Positions 40,023 through 52,230 of a stretch of 64,000 nucleotides of DNA are shown piece by piece. Positions within the stretch are counted from its first letter, which is position 1. The number at the start of each line of letters is the position of its first letter. Position numbers and translations under genes: made by a program. The DNA lies in assembly GCF_000219605.1 (NCBI RefSeq), contig NC_015740.1, positions 3,720,001 to 3,784,000 on the forward strand. Reading direction: 5' to 3'. The notes below the pieces were generated by a model. It was not told where the DNA came from. It did not search any database and was given only the letters and a program-made list of their open reading frames with translations. This DNA is from Stutzerimonas stutzeri. GTDB taxonomy: Bacteria > Pseudomonadota > Gammaproteobacteria > Pseudomonadales > Pseudomonadaceae.

Positions 40023-40214
40023 ATGCCCAAGTGCCTGTACTGCCAGCAAGACAATCCGCCGGGGGACGCCGAATGCAGCAACTGCGGCATGCCCCTGCCG
40101 GAACACGCCGATGGCGCCCCGGAACGCCGCCAACGGCGTTTCCTCTGGTTCTGCATCGCCCTCAGCATCTTCTGTGCTGTGATGATCGTCTGGCTGCCGC
40201 GCTATCTGTTCTGA
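40023..40214 (+). CDS. zinc-ribbon single-span membrane peptide (DnrP-like)
   Basis: 63 residues. CLYCQQDNPPGDAECSNCG is a CxxC...CxxC zinc ribbon; the C-terminal half is one transmembrane helix (FLWFCIALSIFCAVMIVWL). GAGGAGG lies upstream of ATG 40023. Proteins called DnrP in pseudomonads look like this, from memory. It follows the DNR gene by 67 bp on the same strand. Confidence 0.75.
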   Translation: MPKCLYCQQDNPPGDAECSNCGMPLPEHADGAPERRQRRFLWFCIALSIFCAVMIVWLPRYLF

Positions 40215-40240
40215 TTGCCTGCCAGCAGCCTGGGGTGAAT

Positions 40241-40562
40241 TTCGCTTCACCGTCCATGGGCTGGCGATCCACGAGCGATGTGCACGGTGGATGTAAAAAG
40301 CGACATCCACCCTACATGCCGCGCTGACCTCTCGCCCAACGAATCCCCGTCGTGGGCTGGATCGCACTTCAGCGATCCACGGGATGGCCATCCACCGCAC
40401 GCTGTGCACGGTGGATGTGAAAAGCGACATCCACCCTACATGCCGCGCTGACCGCTCGCCCAACGAATCCCCTGTCGTGGGGTCACGCTTCAGCGATCCA
40501 CCGGGTGGCCATCCACCGCACGCTGTGCACGGTGGATGTGAAAAGCGACATCCACCCTACGA
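40241..40562. repeat. tandem 121-124 bp repeat, about 2.5 copies, with REP-like palindromes
   Basis: This fills most of the 405-bp gap between the zinc-ribbon gene and norD. TGCACGGTGG recurs at 40281, 40405 and 40526 (periods 124 and 121). Each copy holds the palindrome GGTGGATGT/ACATCCACC with an 8-nt loop, then CCTACATGCCGCGCTGAC and a second part with CAACGAATCCC and the weaker palindrome GATCCAC...ATGGCCATCCACC. The last copy stops after CCTACG. The copies differ at few positions, so the array is recent. No ORF is supported here. Confidence 0.9.
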
Positions 40563-40619
40563 TCGAGCAGTGCAGCACCGCGGCGGTTGTAGCGAACCGC
40601 CCTCGTCTGCATTACCCGC

Positions 40620-42461
40620 CTACGGCTGGGTCAGCTGCTTGTACAACTGCGGCAGGCGGAACGGCAGCTGCTGAGGCTCCTTGATCAGGGTGTAGCCGTT
40701 GGCGCCGAACATGTACGGCAGGTAGTCGCCGGCTTCGCGGTCGATGGTGATGCAGAACGGCAGCAGCCCCTGCTTGCGCGCCTCCATGACGGCCTGACGG
40801 GTATCCTCGACGCCGTAGCGACCTTCATAGAGGTCCAAGTCATTCGGCTTGCCGTCGGTGACCAGCAGCAACAGCTTGCGCCGCTGCTTGCAGGCACCAA
40901 GCAGCTCGGTGGCCTGGCGGATGGCCGCGCCCATGCGGGTGTAGTAGCCGGGCTTGAGCGCCTGGATGCGTCCGCGGGTCTCGTCGCCGTAGGGCTGGCG
41001 GAAGCTCTTCAGCTCCTGCATGCGCACCTGCTGGCGGCGCAGCGAGGAGAAGCCGTACAGCGCAAAGGGATCGCCCACCGCCGACAGCGCCTCGCCGAAC
41101 AGCAGCAGGCTGTCGGTCACCACGTCGATCACCCGGTGCTCGTTGTCCAGGTGCGCATCGGTGGACATCGACAGGTCGGCCAGCAGCAGACAGGCCAGGT
41201 CGCGGCGATTCTGCCGCTGTTCCATGAACAGGCCGCGGTCGGCGCACTGGCCGTTCTGCCGCTCGACGTGAAAATCGAGCCAGGCCTGCATGTCCAGCTC
41301 GGAACCCTGCGGTTGCTGGCGCAGCCACTGGCGGTCGTTGCGCAGGTGCTCGAACTGCCGGCGCAGGCGCCGCGCCAACGGCGACAGGTGCAGCGGCAAC
41401 GGCTTGGCTTCCGAGCCGCGCGGCAGCATCAGCTGCAGGTTGACGAAATCCTTCTGCAGACGCTGCTTGCGATAATCCCACTCGGGCAACTTGATGCCCT
41501 CGCCCAGCGGCACATCGTCGAAGTCCGCGGCTGGCAGATCCAGGTCCAGCTTCAGCCCGCCGCCCTGACGCATGCGCTGACGCGACAGAGCCAGTTCGTC
41601 GAGATCCTCGGCGACACGGGCCGCGTCTAGGTCTTCGGTGTCGTCGCCGCAGCGGTCCAGCTCGATGTGTTCGGACCAGCTGAACAGGTTCTCCAGACGG
41701 AACAGCAGCAGGCCACCCTTGCTCGAGCTTTCCTCGACCCGCCGAGCCCGCTTGCGCTGGCGCGACTCGCCGCCGGGCGGGGTTTCCAGATTGCCCTCGC
41801 CTTCCTCGGCGCGCTGGGTGGTCTGGGGCTCGCCTAGGTTGTCCGCCGGATACAGCCACAGCGGCAGCGGCCAGGGCGCGCGCTCGCTACGCGGGAACTG
41901 GCTGACGCTGCCCGGTTCACGCAGCGCCTGGCACAGCGCGCTTTCCAGTGCGGCCTCGGCCTTGGGCAGCTGGCTCGGGTCCGGGCGCAACTGCAGATGA
42001 GCCTCGACCAGGCGCCGGTAACGCGCACGCATGGCCGGGAACTGCTCGAGGATGGCCTGGGTCCAGCGCTGGTTGTCCCGCGCCCAATGGCGCATCTGCC
42101 CCGCCTGCGCGGCGAGCAGCGCCAGCCAGCGATACAGGTCCTGGTTCAGCGAGACTTCCGGGTACACCGCCAGGCTCTGTGGCAGCCGCAGATTGCTGGC
42201 GTCGCACCAGGCCACCGGCAGTTGCTTGCAGGTGCCGGCGACCTGCTGCAGCAGGTTGCGCCGCACGAGCATGTCACGCGCGCTGGCGGCCTCGACACCC
42301 ACGCCGCTGGCGCCGCCCATGGCGCGGAACAGCAGCGACAGCGGCCGCTGCATGCTCTCAAGTTCCACCCGTGCCTCGGGAAAGTCCGGGCTGGCGCGAC
42401 GGGTGATGAAGCGGTGCCAGACACTGCCGACCCACTCTTCCACTTCGATGGTAAAGGCCAT
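40620..42461 (-). CDS. norD: NorD, vWFA-domain factor for nitric oxide reductase
   Basis: 613 residues. The C-terminal von Willebrand A domain has the metal-site motif DLSMSTD and later LLVTDGKPND. The N-terminal half is helical and family-specific. NorD works with the AAA+ protein NirQ/NorQ to mature or activate NorCB. Starts 84 bp after norB; a terminator lies between, so it is read partly through it or from its own promoter. Confidence 0.93.
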   Translation of the reverse strand: MAFTIEVEEWVGSVWHRFITRRASPDFPEARVELESMQRPLSLLFRAMGGASGVGVEAASARDMLVRRNLLQQVAGTCKQLPVAWCDASNLRLPQSLAVYPEVSLNQDLYRWLALLAAQAGQMRHWARDNQRWTQAILEQFPAMRARYRRLVEAHLQLRPDPSQLPKAEAALESALCQALREPGSVSQFPRSERAPWPLPLWLYPADNLGEPQTTQRAEEGEGNLETPPGGESRQRKRARRVEESSSKGGLLLFRLENLFSWSEHIELDRCGDDTEDLDAARVAEDLDELALSRQRMRQGGGLKLDLDLPAADFDDVPLGEGIKLPEWDYRKQRLQKDFVNLQLMLPRGSEAKPLPLHLSPLARRLRRQFEHLRNDRQWLRQQPQGSELDMQAWLDFHVERQNGQCADRGLFMEQRQNRRDLACLLLADLSMSTDAHLDNEHRVIDVVTDSLLLFGEALSAVGDPFALYGFSSLRRQQVRMQELKSFRQPYGDETRGRIQALKPGYYTRMGAAIRQATELLGACKQRRKLLLLVTDGKPNDLDLYEGRYGVEDTRQAVMEARKQGLLPFCITIDREAGDYLPYMFGANGYTLIKEPQQLPFRLPQLYKQLTQP

Positions 42462-42493
42462 GGCGGGTTACTCCGTGCTGGCAGTTGGAACGC

Positions 42494-42523
42494 AAAACGG
42501 CCCGCTATTACCAGCCGGGCCGT
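42494..42523 (-). terminator. terminator after norB
   Basis: On the minus strand ACGGCCCG/CGGGCCGT forms an 8-bp stem with an 11-nt loop and is followed by TTTG. It begins 22 bp after the norB stop and lies before norD. Confidence 0.75.
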
Positions 42524-42544
42524 CGATGCTCATTGCGAACCGTC

Positions 42545-44005
<1,461 letters not shown>

Positions 44006-44012
44006 TCATCAC

Positions 44013-44453
44013 TCAACCTTCCTTGTTTGGCGGCCAGTTGTTGGTGTCGATCTTCGAAGTCCACTTGAGGAACTCCGCCATATCGTCAACTTGCTGCTCG
44101 GTCAGATTGAATTGCGGCATCGCGCGGCGTCCGGGGGCGCCGAGTGGCTGAGCCTTCATCCAGGCGTGCAGGAAGGGCTTGAAGGCCTCCTCACCACCCC
44201 GGCGGACGAACACGTTGCCCAGCTCCGGCGCGAAGTAGGCGCCTTCACCCAGCAGGCTGTGGCAGCCGATGCAGTTGTTGTTTTCCCAGACCGCCTTGCC
44301 GCGAACCACCGCCTCGGTCATCTCCGATGCATTGGTTCGTTCGGGGAAAGTCTGCTCTGTGTGGTAAGTGAGGCCGAGGAATACCAGGAAGAAGAACACG
44401 CTTCCTCCGAAGTAAATATTCCTGGCCATCCCTTTGGTGAAGGTCTCGGACAT
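44013..44453 (-). CDS. norC: nitric oxide reductase cytochrome c subunit NorC
   Basis: 146 residues. One N-terminal membrane anchor (YFGGSVFFFLVFLGLTY) precedes a monoheme domain with NNCIGCH and the axial Met in RRAMPQF. It passes electrons to NorB. GAGGAGG precedes the ATG at 44453. The ANR/DNR box lies 58 bp upstream. Confidence 0.97.
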   Translation of the reverse strand: MSETFTKGMARNIYFGGSVFFFLVFLGLTYHTEQTFPERTNASEMTEAVVRGKAVWENNNCIGCHSLLGEGAYFAPELGNVFVRRGGEEAFKPFLHAWMKAQPLGAPGRRAMPQFNLTEQQVDDMAEFLKWTSKIDTNNWPPNKEG

Positions 44454-44510
44454 GGTCGCCTCCTCATGGCTTGGCGTGGCCAGTTTAAGAAGGGGGCTAT
44501 CGAAACCTGC

Positions 44511-44524
44511 TTGATGGCAATCAA
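44511..44524 (-). promoter_or_regulatory. ANR/DNR box of norCB
   Basis: TTGATGGCAATCAA is a perfect match to TTGAT-N4-ATCAA. It lies 58 bp upstream of norC. A hairpin AGCCCTTGC/GCAAGGGCT at 44579-44599 lies further upstream and may end the nir transcript. Confidence 0.88.
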
Positions 44525-44578
44525 GAAAAACCCGAACGCAACAGTCAGGCTTTCCAGCGAGATCGAAGGGAGGCCGCA

Positions 44579-44599
44579 AGCCCTTGCCGGGCAAGGGCT
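44579..44599 (-). terminator. hairpin after the nir operon
   Basis: A perfect 9-bp stem AGCCCTTGC/GCAAGGGCT with a 3-nt loop, 109 bp after nirH. No T-tract on the minus strand. Probable transcript end before the norC promoter. Confidence 0.5.
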
Positions 44600-44707
44600 C
44601 CAGCGCTTTTCAGGCGCGCCCGCCGGGCATCGGGCCGCTGTGCAACGGGCTTGTGCACCCGCTGGCCGGCGCTGCCGACGAGGGCGAACGGCAGCGCCGA
44701 CGGAGGC

Positions 44708-45214
44708 TCAGGCGCGGCGCTGAGCGGCCAGGCGCAGGCCGGTCTTCTTCAGAATGCGACTGGACACCAGCATCTCGTTCGCGCGACAGGCAGTGCCGAG
44801 CAACGCGCGGATCTGGTTGCGGTAGGCCTCGATGTCGCTGGCATCGCGCCCGTGCACCATGGCGAACAGGTTGTAAGGCCAACCCTCGCGGCGTGGCCGT
44901 CGATAGCAGTGGCTGACGAAGGGCTGAGCACCGATCAGCGCGCCCAGACGGTCGATCTCGGCATCGTCGACATCCCACACGGTCATGCCGTTGTGCCGGT
45001 AACCCAGGCGGTAGTGGTTGGGCACCGCGGCGATCCGCCGAATCGCCCCTTCGGCCTGCAGGCGCTGCAGCAGCGCCAGGGTGTCGTCCACCTCGAGCCC
45101 CAGCTCGCCGGCGAGCCAGGCCCAGGGGTCGGCCACCAGCGGCAGACCGGCCTCGGTGAGTTCGACCAACCGACGCACCAGCGCTTCGTCAGACGGGGAA
45201 GTGCAAACCGACAT
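44708..45214 (-). CDS. nirH: NirH, siroheme decarboxylase subunit
   Basis: 168 residues of the Lrp/AsnC-like heme d1 family: winged-helix N-terminus (LVRRLVELTEAGLPLVADPW), then the AsnC-like domain with NHYRLGYRHNGMTVWDV and a WPYNLFAMVHGRD motif. In the NirDLGH complex it helps convert siroheme to 12,18-didecarboxysiroheme. It starts within the last 26 nt of nirG. Confidence 0.93.
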   Translation of the reverse strand: MSVCTSPSDEALVRRLVELTEAGLPLVADPWAWLAGELGLEVDDTLALLQRLQAEGAIRRIAAVPNHYRLGYRHNGMTVWDVDDAEIDRLGALIGAQPFVSHCYRRPRREGWPYNLFAMVHGRDASDIEAYRNQIRALLGTACRANEMLVSSRILKKTGLRLAAQRRA

Positions 45215-45632
45215 GATAGGTTTTCTCCTTCGGCAGGTTGAGCACCGTCAGGCCGGTCTGCGCCTCGATGCGGGCGATGGTTTCGGCGATGCCCGCGGGC
45301 GTCTCGCAACCGAGCACGAACCACATGTTCCACTGGTGCTCACGGCGGTAGTTGTGGGCGACCTCGGGCATCGCCTCGAGCTGCGTGGCGACCTCGTCGA
45401 AGCGCGCCTCCGGTACCGCCAGCGCGGCCAGGGTGAAGGCGCCGCCGAGGCGCTCGACATCGAACATCGGCCCGAAGCGGGTCAGGGTGCCATCGTCGAG
45501 CAACGCCTGGACCCGCTGCCGCAGAGTCTCGGAGCTGCTGCCCAACTCCGTGGCCAGCGCTTCCCATGGCTGGCGGACCAGCGGCAGGCCGTGTTGCAGG
45601 CGATTGATCAACAGTCGATCGAAGTCATCCAT
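45189..45632 (-). CDS. nirG: NirG, siroheme decarboxylase subunit
   Basis: 147 residues, same family: [24 protein letters not shown], then [19 protein letters not shown]. It pairs with the NirD type and has the HNYRREH catalytic-type histidines. ATG 45632 overlaps the nirL end by 8 nt. Confidence 0.92.
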   Translation of the reverse strand: MDDFDRLLINRLQHGLPLVRQPWEALATELGSSSETLRQRVQALLDDGTLTRFGPMFDVERLGGAFTLAALAVPEARFDEVATQLEAMPEVAHNYRREHQWNMWFVLGCETPAGIAETIARIEAQTGLTVLNLPKEKTYHVGLHFPV

Positions 45633-46137
45633 TGGCGACGTCCGGCAATGGCGGCGCGAAACGTCCGCCACACTGTTTGAAGGCCCGCGTGCTGAACAGC
45701 AATTGGTGCGGCACATCGCTCAGACCGTGCTCGGCCAGCAGCCGCTCGATCAGTCCGCAGACCTGTTCACGTTCGCGACCGTGAACCATGCAGAACAGGT
45801 TGTAGGGCCACTGTGGCAGGCGCCGTGGCCGCTGGTAACAGAGATTGACCCCGGCGGCCTGGCCCAGGCGGCGGCCGATCGCGTCGACCTGCTCGTCGGG
45901 AATATCCATCACCAGCATGGCATTGGCGCGAAACCCCAGCGCCCGGTGTTTGAGCACCAGCCCGACGCGGCGGAACAGCCCGGCCTCCTGCCACTGCTCG
46001 ACCTGTTCGAGCACCTGGCGCTCGCTGCAGCCGATCTGCTCGGCAAGGCGCTGGTAGGGCCTCGCCGTCAGTGGCAGGCCGGCCTCGAGCAGGCGGCGCA
46101 GCTGCATCGCCTGCAAATCGTTGAGGCAGTCGTTCAT
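45625..46137 (-). CDS. nirL: NirL, siroheme decarboxylase subunit
   Basis: 170 residues, same family as Nir[44 protein letters not shown]. Overlaps the nirD stop as ATGA and nirG by 8 nt. The four paralogues alternate NirD/NirG-like and NirL/NirH-like, consistent with two fused-type pairs in other denitrifiers. Confidence 0.92.
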   Translation of the reverse strand: MNDCLNDLQAMQLRRLLEAGLPLTARPYQRLAEQIGCSERQVLEQVEQWQEAGLFRRVGLVLKHRALGFRANAMLVMDIPDEQVDAIGRRLGQAAGVNLCYQRPRRLPQWPYNLFCMVHGREREQVCGLIERLLAEHGLSDVPHQLLFSTRAFKQCGGRFAPPLPDVANG

Positions 46138-46592
46138 GACGGTTCTCCCAAGGGAAAGCCCAGGTCGATGCGAAACGCGTTGAGCATCGGCAGGTCCAGG
46201 GGCACCAGCCCGGTGTCGGCTTCGATCTCGGCGAGCACTCGGTCGATGTGCGCACGGTCCGGCCCGGTCAGCACGAACCAGAGGTTGTAGCGATGCTCGC
46301 GCAGATAGTTGTGATTGACCTCGGAGAAGGCACTGATGCGTGCCGCAACCTGCTCCAGCCGCGCTTCGGGCACGGCCAGTGCCACCAGGGTGCTCGCACC
46401 GGCTCGGCTGTGTTCGAACACCGGGCCGACGCGCGAAAGCCCGCCGGCGGCCTGCAGCTGTTCGAGGCGGTCCAGCACCTCGTCCTCGCTGCAGCCGAGT
46501 TCCTCGGCCATGGCGCGGTAGGGTTCGGCACACAGCGGCATGCCGTGCTGAAAACGGTCGATCAGGCGGCGACTGAGAGCGTCGATGTGCAT
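46134..46592 (-). CDS. nirD: NirD, siroheme decarboxylase subunit
   Basis: 152 residues: [24 protein letters not shown] helix-turn-helix followed by [20 protein letters not shown]. First of the four decarboxylase genes. It starts one base after the nirF stop. Confidence 0.92.
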   Translation of the reverse strand: MHIDALSRRLIDRFQHGMPLCAEPYRAMAEELGCSEDEVLDRLEQLQAAGGLSRVGPVFEHSRAGASTLVALAVPEARLEQVAARISAFSEVNHNYLREHRYNLWFVLTGPDRAHIDRVLAEIEADTGLVPLDLPMLNAFRIDLGFPLGEPS

Positions 46593-46593
46593 G

Positions 46594-47769
46594 TCACAAC
46601 CCCGTCTCGTGAGCGCGGCTGCTGAAGAAGATGCCGCTCGGGCTCTGTGCCGGCAGGCGCTTGATCAGCTTCAGGCTGTAGGGGTCCCAGACCTGGACCT
46701 CGTTGCCGTCGCGCACCGACAGCCAGAGCTGGTCGCCACGGGCGGTGAATTCCATATGCAGCACGGCCGGACCGGGCTCCAGGGTGGCGATGATCTCGTG
46801 GGTTTCGCTGTCGATCACCTGCACCTTGCCGTTGTCCGGGTGCGCGAAGTTGACCCAGATCTGCCGCGCATCCGGCCGCGCCATGACGAACACCGGCTGG
46901 CCGGCGACGTCGATGGCGTCGGTCTGCTTCCAGCTCTTCGAATCCATCACCAGCACCCGATGCTGGCCAATGGCGGGGACGAAGGTCTGATCGCCGGCCA
47001 CCGTCCAGCCCTCCAGATGCGGCATCTTGTAGACCGGCAGTTTCTCCTGACCGCGGCCGTAACCGTCGACGATCCGCTCGACACCGCGGACGGTGTGCCA
47101 GAGGTCGATCTTGGCCATGCCGTCCTCGCCGAACAGGCCGGCGATGTAGTAGCGGCCATCAGGGGTCAGCAGCGCATCGTAGGGCTGCTTGCCGACGTTC
47201 TCGAAACGCGTGACGGTCGGTGTATCGCCCTGGCTGAAATCCAGCAGCCAGGTCTCGTTGGTGTCGAACAGGCTGTAGATGAAGCGCCGCCCCGGTGCGT
47301 CGAGCACGCCGACCACCCGCGAATTGCGGCTGCCATCGGCCAGCGGCGTGGCCGGAATGTCGGCGACCAGCTCAAGGGTCTCGGCATCGAATACCTTGAC
47401 GCCGCCCGGCTCGTAGTTGCCCACCGCGATCAGCCGGCCATCCTGGCTGATCGCCCCGCCGATGCTGTTGCCTCCCTGAACCACACGGCGGTCGATGCGC
47501 TGGCGCAGCAGGTCGACCTTGGTCAGCCCACCGTCGCGCCCGAACACATAGGCGTAACGCTGATCGCGGGAGAAGACCACCGAGGCATGGGACAGATCGC
47601 CCAGCCCTTCGACGCGCGCCAGCTGGCTCTGGTTGCTGCTCTCGATGATCTGCAGGCTGCCGGTGGCGCGCTCGACCACCACGCCGAGGTCACCGGTACC
47701 GCGCAGGGGTTGTTGCGCACAGGCGCTGAGCATGGCGGCAGCCGCGAACAGCAGGATCGGGCGAATCAT
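46594..47769 (-). CDS. nirF: NirF, heme d1 biosynthesis lipoprotein
   Basis: 391 residues. Lipobox LSAC near residue 17; the rest is a beta-propeller related to the d1 domain of NirS (FVMARPDARQIWVNFAHPDNGKVQVIDSETHEI). It acts in the periplasm at a late step of heme d1 synthesis. Start overlaps the nirC stop as ATGA. Confidence 0.95.
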   Translation of the reverse strand: MIRPILLFAAAAMLSACAQQPLRGTGDLGVVVERATGSLQIIESSNQSQLARVEGLGDLSHASVVFSRDQRYAYVFGRDGGLTKVDLLRQRIDRRVVQGGNSIGGAISQDGRLIAVGNYEPGGVKVFDAETLELVADIPATPLADGSRNSRVVGVLDAPGRRFIYSLFDTNETWLLDFSQGDTPTVTRFENVGKQPYDALLTPDGRYYIAGLFGEDGMAKIDLWHTVRGVERIVDGYGRGQEKLPVYKMPHLEGWTVAGDQTFVPAIGQHRVLVMDSKSWKQTDAIDVAGQPVFVMARPDARQIWVNFAHPDNGKVQVIDSETHEIIATLEPGPAVLHMEFTARGDQLWLSVRDGNEVQVWDPYSLKLIKRLPAQSPSGIFFSSRAHETGL

Positions 47770-48107
47770 GGCTTTGGATATCCTTGCAGGAGTTGGTCGA
47801 CCAGCCAGGCGATGTCCTGCTCGTCGAGCAGCGCCTTCCAGCCGGGCATGGCGGTGCCGGGCCGCCCATGGGTGACGGTGGCGATCAGGCTTTCACGGGG
47901 TTTGTCGGCCAGTGCCGCGCGAGTCAGTGGCGGGCCGAGCCCACCGGTCATGCGCAGGCCATGGCAGGAGCCGCAATCCTGCAGGAGCAGGTTGTCGAGC
48001 TGGGCCTGGCGTTCTGCCGAAGGAGCAGCGGCCAGCGCGACGGGAATCAGGAGGAAGGACGCCAGGGTCAGCCCCAGACGTTTTACGGCGTGTCGGGCAA
48101 CTGTCAT
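47766..48107 (-). CDS. nirC: NirC, periplasmic monoheme cytochrome c
   Basis: 113 residues. Signal peptide (ends VALAAA), heme motif CGSCHG and axial Met in GTAMPGW. It serves as electron carrier for NirS maturation or turnover. Overlaps nirF. Confidence 0.94.
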   Translation of the reverse strand: MTVARHAVKRLGLTLASFLLIPVALAAAPSAERQAQLDNLLLQDCGSCHGLRMTGGLGPPLTRAALADKPRESLIATVTHGRPGTAMPGWKALLDEQDIAWLVDQLLQGYPKP

Positions 48108-48125
48108 GGCGTCCTCCGGTGCAGC

Positions 48126-48440
48126 TTACTTCTGACTAAGAATCCACTCGGCGAGGATCTTGGCTTCTTCTTCGGTTACCGGGTTTGGCGGCATCGGGAT
48201 CGGACCCCATACGCCCTGGCTGCCGTTCTTGATGTGGCCGGCCAGCAGATCGGCAGCGCCGTCCTGCCCTGCGTACTTGGCGGCGACTTCCTTGAACGCC
48301 GGGCCTACCAGCTTGGCGTCGATGCTATGGCACGCGGCGCAAGGCTTGCTCTTGAACAGCGCTTCGCCGTCCTGTGCGAACGCCGGCTGCAGGGCCAGCG
48401 CGCCGCCAAGGGCGAGCAATGGGAGCAGAATTTTTTTCAT
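48126..48440 (-). CDS. nirM: NirM, cytochrome c-551
   Basis: 104 residues. Signal peptide ends in PAFAQ; heme motif CAACH; axial Met in the segment [10 protein letters not shown]. It donates electrons to cytochrome cd1. 57 bp after nirS, with a hairpin in between. Confidence 0.96.
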   Translation of the reverse strand: MKKILLPLLALGGALALQPAFAQDGEALFKSKPCAACHSIDAKLVGPAFKEVAAKYAGQDGAADLLAGHIKNGSQGVWGPIPMPPNPVTEEEAKILAEWILSQK

Positions 48441-48462
48441 GAGTACTTCCTCAAGGCTAATC

Positions 48463-48488
48463 GGGGGCGGATCTTGAGGCCCGCCCCC
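48463..48488 (-). terminator. hairpin between nirS and nirM
   Basis: An 8-bp stem GGGGGCGG/CCGCCCCC with a 10-nt loop, 9 bp after the nirS stop. No T-run on the minus strand. It may stabilise the nirS message 3' end or reduce read-through into nirM. Confidence 0.6.
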
Positions 48489-48496
48489 AGGTGGAC

Positions 48497-50438
<1,942 letters not shown>

Positions 50439-50525
50439 GCTTTGCCGGCAGGCTGCTTGAGCGGCCGGACCCGGATCGGTAGCGTGGCGATCGAGATAAC
50501 CAACCGCTGCCGTGAGGTATTGCCT

Positions 50526-51338
50526 GTGAATGCGCTCGAGATCCCAACCGCCGCCGGCACACCGGATGCCCCGTTCTATCAACCACTGGGCAACGAGGAG
50601 CAGCTGTTCCAGCAGGCCTGGCAGCACGGCATGCCGGTGCTGATCAAGGGTCCGACCGGCTGCGGCAAGACGCGCTTCGTGCAGCACATGGCGCACCGGC
50701 TGAACCTGCCGCTGTACACCGTGGCCTGTCATGACGACCTCTCCGCCGCCGACCTGGTCGGCCGCCACCTGATCGGCGCCCAGGGCACCTGGTGGCAGGA
50801 CGGCCCGCTGACCCGCGCGGTGCGCGAAGGCGGCATCTGCTACCTGGACGAAGTGGTCGAGGCGCGCCAGGACACCGCCGTGGTGCTGCACCCGCTGGCC
50901 GACGATCGCCGCGAGCTGTTCATCGAGCGCACCGGCGAGGCGTTGAAGGCGCCGCCGGGCTTCATGCTGGTGGTGTCCTACAACCCCGGTTACCAGAACC
51001 TGCTCAAGGGCATGAAGCCGAGCACCCGCCAGCGTTTCGTGGCGATGCGCTTCGACTATCCGCCAGCCGCAGAGGAAGAGCGAATCGTCGCCAACGAGGC
51101 GCAGGTGGATGCCGCGCTCGCCGCCCAGGTGGTCAAGCTTGGCCAGGCACTGCGTCGGTTGGAACAGCACGATCTGGAGGAAGTCGCCTCGACCCGCCTG
51201 CTGATCTTCACCGCACGCATGATCCGCTCCGGCATGACGCCGCGGCAGGCCTGCCTGGCCTGTCTCGCCGAGCCGCTGTCGGATGATCCGCAGACCGTTG
51301 CCGCGCTGATGGATGTGGTCGATGTCCACTTCGGCTGA
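50526..51338 (+). CDS. nirQ: NirQ, MoxR-type AAA+ activator of nitrite/NO reductases
   Basis: 270 residues. Walker A GPTGCGKT, Walker B ICYLDEV, and the sensor segment VVSYNPGYQNLLKGMKPSTRQRF, all typical of NorQ/NirQ/CbbQ. It activates NorCB (and NirS) together with NorD. Start GTG 50526 with GAGGT upstream; no ATG in frame fits. Opposite strand to nirS. Confidence 0.93.
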   Translation: MNALEIPTAAGTPDAPFYQPLGNEEQLFQQAWQHGMPVLIKGPTGCGKTRFVQHMAHRLNLPLYTVACHDDLSAADLVGRHLIGAQGTWWQDGPLTRAVREGGICYLDEVVEARQDTAVVLHPLADDRRELFIERTGEALKAPPGFMLVVSYNPGYQNLLKGMKPSTRQRFVAMRFDYPPAAEEERIVANEAQVDAALAAQVVKLGQALRRLEQHDLEEVASTRLLIFTARMIRSGMTPRQACLACLAEPLSDDPQTVAALMDVVDVHFG

Positions 51339-51909
51339 ACGCGTCGCCCAGCCGTCCCGGCGCCTGCCGGGTGACCTGGCGATGTGGTTCTTCATCCTCG
51401 CCGAGCTGACGGTGTTCGCCATCCTGATCCTGGCGTTCGCGGTCACCCAGATGTTCAACCCGCAGCTGTTCGGCGAAAGCCGCGCGGCACTGGACAGCTC
51501 CATCGGCCTGGCGCTGACGCTGAGCCTGCTGACCTCCGGCCTGCTCGCCGCGCTGGCGGTGGAACAGGTCCGTCAGGCGCGGCAGGGTCGTGCGGCGTTG
51601 CTGCTGCTCGCGGCGCTGGCCTCGGCGTGCGTCTACGTGGTGCTCAAGCTCAACGAGTATGGCCACCTGGCCGGGCTCGGTCTGGGGATGGAGCACAACA
51701 CGTTCTTCACCCTGTACTGGATTCTCACCGGCTTTCATTTCCTCCACGTGCTGCTGGGCATGGTGATTCTCGGCTGGCTGGCCGAGCGCTGCCGGCGTGG
51801 TGCCTACCGCACGGACGCGCACAGCGGGCTGGAATCCGGGGTGCTCTACTGGCACATGGTGGATCTGGTCTGGGTGCTGCTGTTCCCGCTGGTCTACGTG
51901 CTGAACTGA
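51322..51909 (+). CDS. nirO: NirO/NorE, cytochrome oxidase subunit III-like membrane protein
   Basis: 195 residues with about five transmembrane helices resembling CoxIII: GDLAMWFFILAELTVFAILIL, then HNTFFTLYWILTGFHFLHVLLG and GVLYWHMVDLVWVLLFPLVY. It supports nitric oxide reduction but is not essential in the strains tested. Start at 51322 chosen; ATG 51313 is in frame and equally weak in ribosome-binding site. It overlaps the nirQ end. Confidence 0.88.
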   Translation: MSTSAERVAQPSRRLPGDLAMWFFILAELTVFAILILAFAVTQMFNPQLFGESRAALDSSIGLALTLSLLTSGLLAALAVEQVRQARQGRAALLLLAALASACVYVVLKLNEYGHLAGLGLGMEHNTFFTLYWILTGFHFLHVLLGMVILGWLAERCRRGAYRTDAHSGLESGVLYWHMVDLVWVLLFPLVYVLN

Positions 51910-51919
51910 CGAGGTCGTC

Positions 51920-52168
51920 ATGTCCGCTTCCAAGTTGCTGGTCGCCTGCTGGCTCGGCCTGGCCGCGCTTTCGGTCTCCACCGTCGTGCTCGGCAGTGCC
52001 GGCGCCACCCTGGCACTGACGGCAGGCGTTCTGCTGGCCGCATTCGGCAAGGCCTGGCTGATCACCGATGGTTTCATGGAACTGCGCCATGCCCCGCCAG
52101 CCTGGCGTCTGCTGCTGCTCGGCTGGCCGTTGCTGATGGCCATCGGCGTGCTGCTGACGCTGCTCTGA
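51920..52168 (+). CDS. nirP: NirP/NorF, small membrane protein
   Basis: 82 residues, two to three transmembrane helices, with FGKAWLITDGFMELRHAPPAWR, the conserved NorF/NirP core. It accompanies NirO in NO reductase function. 10 bp after nirO; GAGG-like site upstream. Confidence 0.88.
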   Translation: MSASKLLVACWLGLAALSVSTVVLGSAGATLALTAGVLLAAFGKAWLITDGFMELRHAPPAWRLLLLGWPLLMAIGVLLTLL

Positions 52169-52216
52169 CCAGCGGTACGGCCTGCCCGCCCGGCACCAAT
52201 AGCCCTGCGACTTTTA

Positions 52217-52230
52217 TTGTTTCTGATCAA
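52217..52230 (+). promoter_or_regulatory. ANR/DNR box of nirJEN
   Basis: TTGTTTCTGATCAA: perfect right half, one mismatch in the left. It is 96 bp before nirJ and separates nirQOP from nirJEN. Confidence 0.7.

Noticed and set aside
40241..40562. CRISPR array
   Set aside because: The repeated unit is 121-124 bp with nearly identical sequence throughout, without unique spacers, and no cas genes are near.
46134..46592. NirD/L/G/H as ordinary AsnC-type transcription factors
   Set aside because: They have the AsnC-like fold, but four overlapping paralogues in a nir operon with HNYRxEH and WPYNLF motifs are the siroheme decarboxylase subunits.
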